Assembly (NCBI RefSeq): GCF_000186865.1
Contig: NW_008705568.1
Span: 397,513-461,512, forward strand
Origin: Aureococcus anophagefferens
Taxonomy: Eukaryota > Sar > Pelagophyceae > Pelagomonadales > Pelagomonadaceae
Direction: 5' to 3'
DNA length: 64,000 nucleotides
Part shown: in pieces, positions 45,123-52,761 of the stretch
How positions within the stretch are numbered: position 1 is the first letter of the stretch
How the letters are laid out: each line of letters starts with the position of its first letter
Program-made: the position numbers and the translations under genes
Notes under the pieces: generated by a model
Database searches by the model: none
What the model was told of the DNA's origin: nothing
Seen by the model: only the letters and a program-made list of their open reading frames with translations

Positions 45123-45857
45123 ATGGGGCTCGGGGACCTGAAGCTCGACGACATGATCGTCGTCGCCCTCGTCGGCTGCCTCGCCGCGACGACGCTGACC
45201 ATGAGTGTCCTCACCTTCCGGCTCCCGAACAAGGGCGCCGTGCTCGAGGAGCAGGGCTTCCAGGTCGCCCACGGCGACTTCTGCGACACGCTCTACGTGT
45301 CCCACGTGCGGCCCTTCCGCTTCGCCATCGCCAAGTACGACGGCACCTTCAGTTGCCCCTGGCCGGGCACGAACACGGCGCTCCGCGCCGCGCTCTCGCT
45401 GGGGGGCCTCGCGGCGACGGCCGGCGAGGCCTGGTTCGTCTACAAGGAGGAGCTCCCGACGGTCCACGCCCTGTCCTGGGCCTTTGGGCTCCTGGGCGCG
45501 GGCTTCCTCTCCGCGGCGACGCTCGACGCCGACGCTCTTTCTGCCGGAAACGCGTTGTGCCGCGACGGCTTCAAGGTCGACTCCGAGGGCGACGCGTACC
45601 ACCTCCTCACGGGCTTCAACAAGGACGACCTCACCTGCGAGCCCGCGCCCTTCGCCTGGCTCGTCATCGGCGACTTCTTCTGCGTCGGCCTCTTCCTCGC
45701 CGCCTGGTACCTCTTCTACAAGTACTCGGACGACGACGGCAGCCGGCACCGCACCGCGCTCCAGGACCCGTTCCTCGCGTCCCAGATGGAGGCGACCTAC
45801 GACTCGTCGCTCCCCAACGTCGACGCCGACGAGCCCGCCGGCGCGGGCATGACGTGA
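45123..45857 (+). CDS. four-helix (tetraspan) membrane protein, unknown
   Basis: 244 residues from MGLGDLKLDD. Hydrophobic segments: MIVVALVGCLAATTLTM, RAALSLGGLAATAGEAW, WAFGLLGAGFLSAATL and FAWLVIGDFFCVGLFLAAWY. Cys residues lie in the loops after helix 1 and between helices 3 and 4, as in proteins with disulfide-linked extracellular loops. The tail is acidic. Claudin/MARVEL-like topology, but no family motif. It diverges from the acidic chromatin gene with 219 bases between starts. Confidence 0.65.
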   Translation: MGLGDLKLDDMIVVALVGCLAATTLTMSVLTFRLPNKGAVLEEQGFQVAHGDFCDTLYVSHVRPFRFAIAKYDGTFSCPWPGTNTALRAALSLGGLAATAGEAWFVYKEELPTVHALSWAFGLLGAGFLSAATLDADALSAGNALCRDGFKVDSEGDAYHLLTGFNKDDLTCEPAPFAWLVIGDFFCVGLFLAAWYLFYKYSDDDGSRHRTALQDPFLASQMEATYDSSLPNVDADEPAGAGMT

Positions 45858-45968
45858 ACGCGGCGGGATTCCCGCCCTGTACAACCCGAACGCGCGACGT
45901 AAAGAGGCGCCCTGTGATCGACGAGAGTGCGCGGGTGCGCACCTCCTCGCAAGAAAGAGCACACAGAG

Positions 45969-47645
45969 TTATTGGTCGATGTCGTCGAGGCCGATGTCGC
46001 GGAGGGCCGACGTCAGGTTCATGGCGTGGACGGAGCCGGCCTTCTCGTTGTTGGAGTTGTAGCGGATGCCCGTGGCCTGGCTCTGGACGTAGGCCATGTT
46101 GAGCGCCTTCCACCGCTCGACGCCGAGCGTGCGCTTGCGGAAGTTGTCCTGGAGCGCGAGGATGGGGTGGAAGAGCATGGGGAAGCTGCGGTGGATGTTG
46201 AGGAACTCGGAGAAGTCGACGTCGCCGGAGCCGTCGCCGTCGAACTTGTCGATGAAGTCCATGTAGTTGCCCGGGAACATGGCGCCGAGGTCCTGGATCG
46301 CGGACGCGAGGCGCGCGAACTCGCGGTGGCCCACGGTGCCGCTGCGGTCCGCGTCGAAGACCTTGAAGAGCACGTGCAGGAGCTCGTTCTCGTTCAGCGT
46401 GCAGACGACGCACGCCGCCAGCAGGAGCTCGTCGAAGTTGAGCTGGTCGTCCGCGTCGAGGTCCGCCCACTCGAAGACCATGAGGTCGATGAGCACGCGG
46501 ACGAACGACGAGTCCTTGGCGCCGATGAGGTCGATGAACTCGGGCACGGAGATCTTGCCGCTGCGGTCGCTGTCGGTCCGCCGGAAGAACGACCGCAGGC
46601 TCCGGCAGTCGCCGTCGGAGAGCTTCAGCAGGCGCACGGCGGCCGCGGCGAAGCCCGCGCGCACGTGGCTCCGCGTGCGCTGGCACAGGAGCAGCGGGTG
46701 CGACGACACGTAGGCCAAGGGCGCCGCGAGGCTCCGCGACCGCGGGTCGTCCCGGATGCGCTCGTTGAGCCGCTTCGCGTTCTCCGCGTCGAAGCTCAGG
46801 GGGTCGTCGGCGATGGTCTCGGCGGCGTACTTGCGGTCCGGCGACTTCGTCGGCGTCTTCATGCATTTCTCCTCCTGGCTTCGGGGCTTCGGGGGCGCGT
46901 GCGTCTCCGTGAGGTGGGCCGCGTAGTTGTCGACGCCGGCGCGGTGGTCCGTGCGGCTCGCGAGCATCTTCCCCCGCTTCGCGCGGTAGCCCGGCGCCAC
47001 GTTCTTGCCCTTGACCTTCTCCTTCTCCCGCGCCCGCTCCGCCTCCTCGGGCGCGTTGCGCCAGGCCTCGTCCTTGGTCAGCGCGTGGTACTTGAGCCCC
47101 TGGTGCGCGTTCGACTCGTAGTTGTCCTTCTTGGGCATGAACAGCGCCTCCTCGCCCTCCTCCATCTCGACGAGCTCCATGTACTCCGCGCTCAGGTCCT
47201 TCATCTTCGACTCCGCGACCTTGGCCTCCTTCTTCTGGTGCACAAAGTCCTGGGCGCTGTCGGAGATCTTGTCTTTCTTGAAGGCCGCGGCCCGCTCCTG
47301 GGCCTTGCGGTTGTTGTGGATGCCGTGGTCGAGCGCGCCGTGGTGGCCGTGCTCGTTCGCGTGCTTGTTTTTCGAGTGGTGGTGGTGGTGCTTGCGCGAC
47401 TCGTCGCCGTCGTCTTCCTTTTTCTCGTGATGCCTATGATGGTGGTGCCTATGGCCGTCGGCGCCCTTCTCGTGGTGGTGTGAATGATGATGCTTGTGGC
47501 CGCCGTCGCCGCTGGACTTGGCCCGCACCTCGACGACCTTCGTGCCGCCCTTCTTCAAACTCTTCGTCGGCGTCTCCTTCGGCGCCGGCTTCGACTTGAC
47601 CTCGACGACCTTCGCCCCCTTGGGCTTGACCTCGATGCGGCCCAT
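45969..47645 (-). CDS. His-rich protein with four EF-hands
   Basis: 558 residues from MGRIEVKPKG. The N-terminal 150 residues include several His clusters (HKHHHSHHHEKG, HRHHHHRHHEKK, KHHHHHSKNKH) likely to bind Zn, Ni or Cu. A Lys-rich helical linker follows. The C-terminal half has EF-hands DSDRSGKISVPE, DLDADDQLNFDE, DADRSGTVGHRE and DGDGSGDVDFSE in calcineurin-B-like order. Loop two lacks the usual central Gly. A calcium sensor with a metal-binding tail is inferred. A TATATAA sequence lies about 50 bases before the ATG. Confidence 0.8.
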   Translation of the reverse strand: MGRIEVKPKGAKVVEVKSKPAPKETPTKSLKKGGTKVVEVRAKSSGDGGHKHHHSHHHEKGADGHRHHHHRHHEKKEDDGDESRKHHHHHSKNKHANEHGHHGALDHGIHNNRKAQERAAAFKKDKISDSAQDFVHQKKEAKVAESKMKDLSAEYMELVEMEEGEEALFMPKKDNYESNAHQGLKYHALTKDEAWRNAPEEAERAREKEKVKGKNVAPGYRAKRGKMLASRTDHRAGVDNYAAHLTETHAPPKPRSQEEKCMKTPTKSPDRKYAAETIADDPLSFDAENAKRLNERIRDDPRSRSLAAPLAYVSSHPLLLCQRTRSHVRAGFAAAAVRLLKLSDGDCRSLRSFFRRTDSDRSGKISVPEFIDLIGAKDSSFVRVLIDLMVFEWADLDADDQLNFDELLLAACVVCTLNENELLHVLFKVFDADRSGTVGHREFARLASAIQDLGAMFPGNYMDFIDKFDGDGSGDVDFSEFLNIHRSFPMLFHPILALQDNFRKRTLGVERWKALNMAYVQSQATGIRYNSNNEKAGSVHAMNLTSALRDIGLDDIDQ

Positions 47646-47694
47646 CCGCCCGCGCTGGGCGCTTCCGCCACACCCGGATGCGCGGCGTCGGGAG

Positions 47695-47701
47695 TTATAT
47701 A
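47695..47701 (-). promoter_or_regulatory. TATA-like box before the His-rich EF-hand gene
   Basis: Reads TATATAA on the gene strand, about 50 bases before the ATG at 47645, in DNA whose surroundings are otherwise GC-rich. Position is compatible with a core promoter; most other genes here show no such motif. Confidence 0.3.
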
Positions 47702-47867
47702 CTACAACATGTTGAGGTTTGCTAGGCGGCGGCAGCATTAGCGAGCTCTGCCACAAAGCCCTAACGGAGCGCAATCAGGCTGTGGCGCACGGCGTAGCAA
47801 TGATGAGGTTTTCAGGTTTCCAAAAGTTTGGTGGCTCGGAGCCAAAGGTCAAAATTTACCCCGCATT

Positions 47868-47888
47868 CTGGTGCCGAATCGGCACCAG
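47868..47888. repeat. perfect 10-bp inverted repeat with one-base spacer
   Basis: CTGGTGCCGA, one A, then TCGGCACCAG. It could be a binding site for a dimeric regulator or a small hairpin. It lies about 190 bases before the dioxygenase start and 220 before the EF-hand gene start on the other strand. Confidence 0.7.
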
Positions 47889-48076
47889 CGCGTTTTGGCT
47901 GTGAGCTGCATCTCAGCCGCATTGGATTTCGTCAGGGCCTTGCGCATGGATCGAGAGCTTGTTTGCTGAGGCGTAGTTAGCTCGACGCGCCACCCCATGT
48001 GCCTGTTGACGGCTTCGGTGCTCCTCGCCATCTGCACCTGGGAGAGCCTCGCCATCGCGACGGCCGTCGCGCCGCC

Positions 48077-49507
48077 ATGAGCTTCGAGCGCGACGGCTTC
48101 TGCGTCCTGCGCGGGTGGCTCCCGGCGGCGGCCGTCGACGCCCTGCGCGGAGACCTGCGCCGCGCGCGCGCGCAGCTGAAGATCACGGACGCCGCGCTCG
48201 AGGCCGCGGACCTCAACGTCGACTTCATGGGCCGCGCGTTCGGGGGCCGCCTCGGCGCCGCGTCGCCCGCGCGGCGCGAGGCCTGGGCCTACGCGACGGC
48301 GCGGCGCGCGGCGACGGGCGGCGGCGGCGACGGCGCCGCCGCCGCGGAGCGCGCCGTGCTCGGCCAGCTCGCGGCGGCGGCGGCGGAACACGCGGGCTAC
48401 GGTTCCGTGTATCTCCTGAGCGAGGTCTTCGTCGTAAAGCCCGCGGGATCAGGAACAGAATTCGCGTGGCACCGCGACGACGCGAAGCAGCTGGCGAAGC
48501 TCGGCGGCGAGGCCGCGCCGGACCGCTTCTGCTCCACGTGGGCGCCCCTCGACGCCTGCGGCGCGGCCGACGGCGGGCTGGTCTTGCGGTCGAAAGAGAC
48601 GGGAGAGGACGTTCGGGCGAGCTGCGCGCCGGGCGACGTCGTCGTCTTCGACCGCGACACGTGGCACGCGAGCGGCGCCAACGCCGGTCCCAACGACCGG
48701 CGCGTCCACTACGCCCAGTACTCCCCGCGGCCCGTCGAGTGGACGCCGCCGGCCGACGGCGCGAAGCGGCGAAGAGGCGCGCCGACGCCGCTCTGGTTCG
48801 CGGTCGCGGCGGCGCCGACGCGCGAGGCGCTCGAGGCGACGCTCGACCGGGCCAACGCGGCGCCGCCGGGCTACCGCGTCGTCCGCGGCGCCTGCGCCGC
48901 GGCGCGCTTCCCGCCGGACGAGCTCCCGGAGGTTTCGTGCCGCGTCTTCCGGTCGCCGAAGGGCGCGTTCTGCCTCGACGGCACGAAGCACCCGGACGCG
49001 CTCCTGACCCAGTCCATGGCGCGCGACGACACGCTCGCGGCGCTCATCCGCGGCGCGGGGGTTTGCGGCGAGGGAGACGCGGCCGCGGGCGTCGCCGAGT
49101 ACGCGGTGCTCGACGACCTCGACGACGCGCGCTGGGCGGCGCTCGGCCTCCCCGCGTGCCCCCTGGAACCGGCGCGGCGCCGGCGGTCCCGCCAGCTGTT
49201 TGTCTCGCGCGGGGCGACGACGACGCAGGTCCACCGCGACGCCTACGACAACGTCTACGTCTGCCTCCGCGGCGAGCGGAACTGGCGGCTCGCGCACGCG
49301 GACCACGGGCCCTACGTCGAGCGGTCGCCGGGGTCCGTGTCCGCCGCGGCCGACGGCGCGCTCCGGCGCCGCGTGGCCTTCGGCGAGGTCGCGCTCGCGC
49401 CGGGCGACGCGCTCTTCGTGCCGCGCGGCACCTGGCACGCCGTCGCCGCGGCCGACGACGGCGGCCTCAGCGCCGCCGCCGCCTGGTACCTCGACGACGG
49501 CGACTAA
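48077..49507 (+). CDS. double Fe(II)/2-oxoglutarate dioxygenase, PhyH-JmjC fusion
   Basis: 476 residues from MSFERDGFCVLRG, a classic PhyH-family start. The first half is a phytanoyl-CoA-dioxygenase-like domain with metal ligands H132, D134 (FAWHRDDAKQ) and H197 (DTWHASGAN). The second half is a cupin-8/JmjC-type domain with H386, D388 (TQVHRDAYDNVYVCLRGERNW) and H454 (PRGTWHAVA). Both sites keep the His-x-Asp...His facial triad, so both are probably active hydroxylases. Substrates are unknown; JmjC members of this type hydroxylate proteins or tRNA, PhyH members lipids and small molecules. The last residues may differ if a 45-nt intron at 49486-49530 is used. Confidence 0.85.
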   Translation: MSFERDGFCVLRGWLPAAAVDALRGDLRRARAQLKITDAALEAADLNVDFMGRAFGGRLGAASPARREAWAYATARRAATGGGGDGAAAAERAVLGQLAAAAAEHAGYGSVYLLSEVFVVKPAGSGTEFAWHRDDAKQLAKLGGEAAPDRFCSTWAPLDACGAADGGLVLRSKETGEDVRASCAPGDVVVFDRDTWHASGANAGPNDRRVHYAQYSPRPVEWTPPADGAKRRRGAPTPLWFAVAAAPTREALEATLDRANAAPPGYRVVRGACAAARFPPDELPEVSCRVFRSPKGAFCLDGTKHPDALLTQSMARDDTLAALIRGAGVCGEGDAAAGVAEYAVLDDLDDARWAALGLPACPLEPARRRRSRQLFVSRGATTTQVHRDAYDNVYVCLRGERNWRLAHADHGPYVERSPGSVSAAADGALRRRVAFGEVALAPGDALFVPRGTWHAVAAADDGGLSAAAAWYLDDGD

Positions 49508-49531
49508 GGGTGCTACTTGTGCCTTCCTAGG

Positions 49532-49690
49532 ACGTACCGCGTCGACCGCATAGACGAGCTCGCGCCGTTGCTCGCGGGCACGCGCTGCGAGGCCGCGTGC
49601 GCGCGGCTCGCGAACGCGTCGCTGCCGGGCCTCCCGCCGCCGGAGCGCAACCTCCGGCGCGTGGCCCGGGGTGGTAAGCGAGGTACTTAG
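49532..49690 (+). other. candidate alternative last exon of the dioxygenase
   Basis: An open stretch of 52 codons plus TAG (YRVDRIDELAPLLAGTRCEA start) follows a CTTCCTAG acceptor at 49530. Using the GT at 49486 joins it in frame after Ala-Ala-Trp, giving a tail of about 50 residues. The stop TAG at 49688-49690 overlaps the stop of the NOP53 gene. The implied 45-nt intron is short, though a 55-nt intron exists at 54181-54235. Confidence 0.35.
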
Positions 49691-50706
49691 TGGGTGCGCG
49701 TCTTCGACCCGAGCTTCGCGTGGCCCGCGCGGGCGATGACCTTGGCGCCGCGGTACTTGACGCGGCGCTGCTTCTTCGGCGCGGCGCGCTTCGTGGGCTT
49801 GTGGAGCGCCGCGAGGCCCGCGTGGGCCGCGGCGAGGACGGCGCCCGCGCGCAGCGCCTTGTTCGACCGGAGCGCGCCCGTGAGGTCGTCGAGCAAGGGC
49901 ACCTCGCCCGGCGCGGCCGCGGCGACGGCCGCGGCGCGCGGCGCGGGCGCCTTCTTCGCCTTGGGCGCCACGATGGCGTTCTTCGCGGCCTCCTTGCGCA
50001 GCTTCTTGAGGCCCTCGAACTCGACGTTGCGCGCCTTGGCCGCGCGCTTCTCTTTTTCCGCGAACGCCGCCATCTTTCGCCGCTTCCGCTTGTTCCGCGC
50101 GGCCTGCGTGAGCCGCGCCTTCGCCTCGTGGTGCGGGTTCGTCCCGCCGCCGGCGTCCTCATCGTCTTCATCGCTCTCTTCATCGACCTCCGGCGCGGGC
50201 GCCGCCGCGGCCTTGCGGCGCCGCTCGGCCCACCACTCGGCGTCGTCCTCGAGCTTCGCGACGCGCCGCTCCTCCGCGGCGACGGCCGCGGCGACGAGGG
50301 CCTGCTGGCTCGCGAGCGACGGGTTGTAGGACTGGCCCGCCAAAGCCGTCGCGGCCGACCGCGACGGCCGCGCCTTCGCCTTGTCCGACACCGCGTCGTC
50401 GTCGGCCCAGCAGTCGGCCAGCTGGCAGTCGGCGTCGTCCTCGAGCGCCGCGGCCGCGGGCGCCGGCGCCGCGGGGCGCGCCCGCGCGAGCTTCTTCGCG
50501 AGCTTGCGCGCGATGGCCCGCTCCGTCGGCGCCGACAGGGACCGCAGCGCCTTGGACTCGCGCCGCGGCTTCTTCGACGACGCGCCGTCGTCGACGAAGA
50601 AGAGGCTCGCGTCGCTCTGCTTCGCCGCGCTCGCCGCCGCGCCGAAGAGCGACTCGCTGAACTGCTCGCCCAGCACCGTCTCGCGCTGCTTCCGCTTCGA
50701 CGGCAT
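49687..50706 (-). CDS. NOP53: ribosome-biogenesis protein NOP53-like
   Basis: 339 residues, single exon. NOP53 (GLTSCR2/PICT1) acts in the nucleolus in 60S subunit maturation. The family signature AGQSYNPSLASQQALVAAA is present near the middle, followed by acidic (DEESDEDDED) and strongly basic segments (RNKRKRRKMAAFAEKEKR) and an end RRVKYRGAKVIARAGHAKLGSKTR. N-terminal KRKQRETVLGEQF and KKPRRESKALR are basic as expected for a nucleolar protein. It diverges from the XPA-like gene with a 191-base gap. Confidence 0.82.
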   Translation of the reverse strand: MPSKRKQRETVLGEQFSESLFGAAASAAKQSDASLFFVDDGASSKKPRRESKALRSLSAPTERAIARKLAKKLARARPAAPAPAAAALEDDADCQLADCWADDDAVSDKAKARPSRSAATALAGQSYNPSLASQQALVAAAVAAEERRVAKLEDDAEWWAERRRKAAAAPAPEVDEESDEDDEDAGGGTNPHHEAKARLTQAARNKRKRRKMAAFAEKEKRAAKARNVEFEGLKKLRKEAAKNAIVAPKAKKAPAPRAAAVAAAAPGEVPLLDDLTGALRSNKALRAGAVLAAAHAGLAALHKPTKRAAPKKQRRVKYRGAKVIARAGHAKLGSKTRTH

Positions 50707-50897
50707 GGCTGGTGCTGGTGGTGTGGGAGACGCAGGCGCGGCTCACCTCAGCTCGATCGATCGCCCGATGAGGCCTCTTTCGAGAGGAGTTGAGCCACTC
50801 GTTGACCTGCAACAAAACGCGGGGCAGCAGTCTGGGCGGCTCGCGCCAGCGCAGCGGCGCCGACCCGCGTCGTCGCGTGCAACAAGAACCAGCAGCA

Positions 50898-51644
50898 ATG
50901 GACATTGGCAGCGCCCTCTCGTCGGCGGCGTCGCGGAAGCAGCTGCGGCGCTTCGCGGCGTCGCTGGGCCTCGGCGTCGACGACGCGCTCGAAAACTTGC
51001 TGGCGCTAGAAGAGACGACGGTCGACGCGGCGCTCGACGACGTCTTCGGCGCGTCGGCGGCCGCGCCGCGCGCGGTGCTCGCCGAGTGGCGCAATAACGG
51101 CGCGCGCGCCGCCGCGGAGCCGCCGCCGCCGCCGTCGCCCGCGCGGGCCGTCGTCGCCGCGGCGGCTCCGCGGCCTCCGTCGGCCCCCGGCTGCTGCGTC
51201 GAGTGCGGCGCGAGGAGCGACTATCGCTTTCCCCTGCTGGACGCGCGGCTCTGCGAAGGCTGCGAGCGGCTGCCGCGCTACGCGCTCGTGACCGCGCGCC
51301 TCGCGACGGCGGTCCACGCGCTGCGCGAAGGCGATCTCAGGGGGCTGAGATCCCAGGACGTCGGCGGCCGGACATGCTACCTCCGGTCCGACGTCGAGGC
51401 CCTCGCGGCGACGCGCGCGACGGCCGCGGCGAAGCGACGCGACGCGAGCGACGAGTGGCGCCGCAACACGTTCAAGACCGACGGCGCCGGCAAGACGCAC
51501 AAGTGGAAGGACCTCAACACTGCTACATTTCAAAAAAAAAAGGCGAACGCGAAGCACCGCGGCCTCGACGGCGGGCCCGACGTCGACGGTGATTGCATGG
51601 ACCTCTCGGGGCTCGTGCGCTGCGGCGACGTAAGCGCCGGCTAG
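50898..51644 (+). CDS. XPA-like zinc-finger protein
   Basis: 248 residues from MDIGSALSS. A four-Cys zinc site C-x2-C-x15-C-x2-C (CVECG ... LCEGCERL) is followed by RYALVTARLATAVHALREGDLRGL. This matches the XPA order: zinc finger, then a Leu-Thr-Lys/Arg helix and a DL-rich loop that binds DNA during nucleotide-excision repair. The basic C-terminus (EWRRNTFKTDGAGKTHKWKDL) also fits DNA binding. The N-terminal helical domain is not recognised. A run of ten A at 51532-51541 within the coding sequence is prone to slippage or sequencing error. Confidence 0.6.
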   Translation: MDIGSALSSAASRKQLRRFAASLGLGVDDALENLLALEETTVDAALDDVFGASAAAPRAVLAEWRNNGARAAAEPPPPPSPARAVVAAAAPRPPSAPGCCVECGARSDYRFPLLDARLCEGCERLPRYALVTARLATAVHALREGDLRGLRSQDVGGRTCYLRSDVEALAATRATAAAKRRDASDEWRRNTFKTDGAGKTHKWKDLNTATFQKKKANAKHRGLDGGPDVDGDCMDLSGLVRCGDVSAG

Positions 51645-51885
51645 TTGCTTCGCGGGGGAGGGATCCGCGAGACGCCTCGGAAGCGGCGTCCGCGGGACGG
51701 GTCATGAGGCGAGTATGCCTCCCTCGTCGAGGCTCTTGGCTGACGCACTCGAGGCGCCAAGCGACGACACGCGTAGGCGCACCGGCGAAAACACGATTTT
51801 GCGAGGACTTCAGGTCGATCGAGGCGGCGCGACTGAGAGCGCTCGTCCCGAGGCGTCGTCCCGCGTCCACAAAACACAAAACGAG

Positions 51886-52667
51886 ATGGAACACACGCCG
51901 CGGGTCCTCGCCGTGATCATCATGGACGCCGACGGGAACCGCCTCGTCGCCAAGTACTACCCCGTGGCCGCCGGGGGCCGGACGTTCCAGGCCGGGGGCG
52001 AGACGGCCTACGAGAAGAAGCTCTTCAGGAAGACGAAGCACAACCACGCCGCCGCCGTCGACTCCGACGCGAGGCCTCCCGGCGTCGCGACGACACGAGA
52101 AACCGGGGGGGGGGGGGGGCGCGCGCGGCGCGCGCGACGCGGCGGAGTCCCGCAGGCGGTCATGCTCGACGGCTGCGTCGCCATCTTTCGCGCGCGCGGG
52201 GACACGTTCCTCTACGTCGTCGGCGCGGGCCACGAGAACGAGCTCCTGCTGGACACGGTCCTCGAGGGCCTCTTCGTCGCCCTCACGATCCTCCTCGACG
52301 GCTCGATCGAGTCGCGGTACGTCCTCTCGAATCTGGACATCGCGGCGCGCCGCGCGGGCATCGCGTCTTCGACCCGACTTCAATATGTGTGTTCGACGCG
52401 GTGCGCTCTCCGTGGAGCGCTCGACGAGAGCACACGACGTGTTCCAAAATGAGCCGGAACGCCGTCGATTCGACGGAGCTCCTCGCGCAGGTCATGCTCG
52501 CGGTCGACGAGCTCGTGGACCAGGGCAAGATCCTCGAGGTCGAGCCCAAGACCATCGCGAACCGCGTGCTCATGCGCGGCGTCGACGGCACGACGACGAT
52601 CACGGACATGTCCATCCAGGACGCCATGAAGGTCGCGCAGGAGCAGCTCATCAAGTCCATGTCGTGA
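51886..52667 (+). CDS. COPZ: coatomer subunit zeta (COPI)
   Basis: Exons 51886-52056, 52156-52341 and 52491-52667 give 177 residues, the family length. Zeta belongs to the adaptor-like F-subcomplex of COPI, which coats Golgi-to-ER vesicles. Diagnostic blocks: VLAVIIMDADGNRLVAKYY, AYEKKLFRKT, AVMLDGCVAIF, FLYVVGAGHENELLLDTVL, and VMLAVDELVDQGKILE with IANRVLMR. Intron 1 (52057-52155, GT-AG) is ordinary, 99 nt, and contains 15 consecutive G; it has no stop in frame, so retention would add 33 residues. Intron 2 (52342-52490, GC-AG) is a decayed family-B introner. The assigned donor leaves LSNLDI joined to VMLAVDE, aligning with animal zeta without a gap. Confidence 0.93.
52105..52119 (+). repeat. 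15-G homopolymer inside coatomer zeta intron 1
   Basis: Fifteen consecutive G followed by an alternating GC stretch. It could form a G-quadruplex in the pre-mRNA and is a likely site of length errors. Confidence 0.85.
52350..52490 (+). mobile_element. introner element, family B copy 6, heavily decayed (coatomer zeta intron 2)
   Basis: It keeps CTTCAATATGTGTGTTCGAC, a GAGAGCACACGACGTG segment, and TTCCAAAATGAGCCGGAACG in the place of the family core, and ends CGCGCAG. No target duplication is recognisable now. GC donor at 52342 as judged by protein alignment; phase 0; sense orientation. Confidence 0.72.
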
Positions 52668-52761
52668 GGCCTGCCTCGCGTTCCCGTCGCGCGAGCTTAG
52701 GCGTGGCGGCCTCGCGTCGCGCGACCGATGGCGCGCGGGGGGTGTTGGGCGCCCTGCCGGG

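Larger units (their letters stand above)
47646..48076. other. intergenic, 431 bases, divergent promoters, low GC
   Basis: This separates two divergent genes and is clearly less GC-rich than its surroundings, with AT-rich stretches such as GGTCAAAATTTACC. It contains the palindrome at 47868-47888. No gene is seen. Confidence 0.5.
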
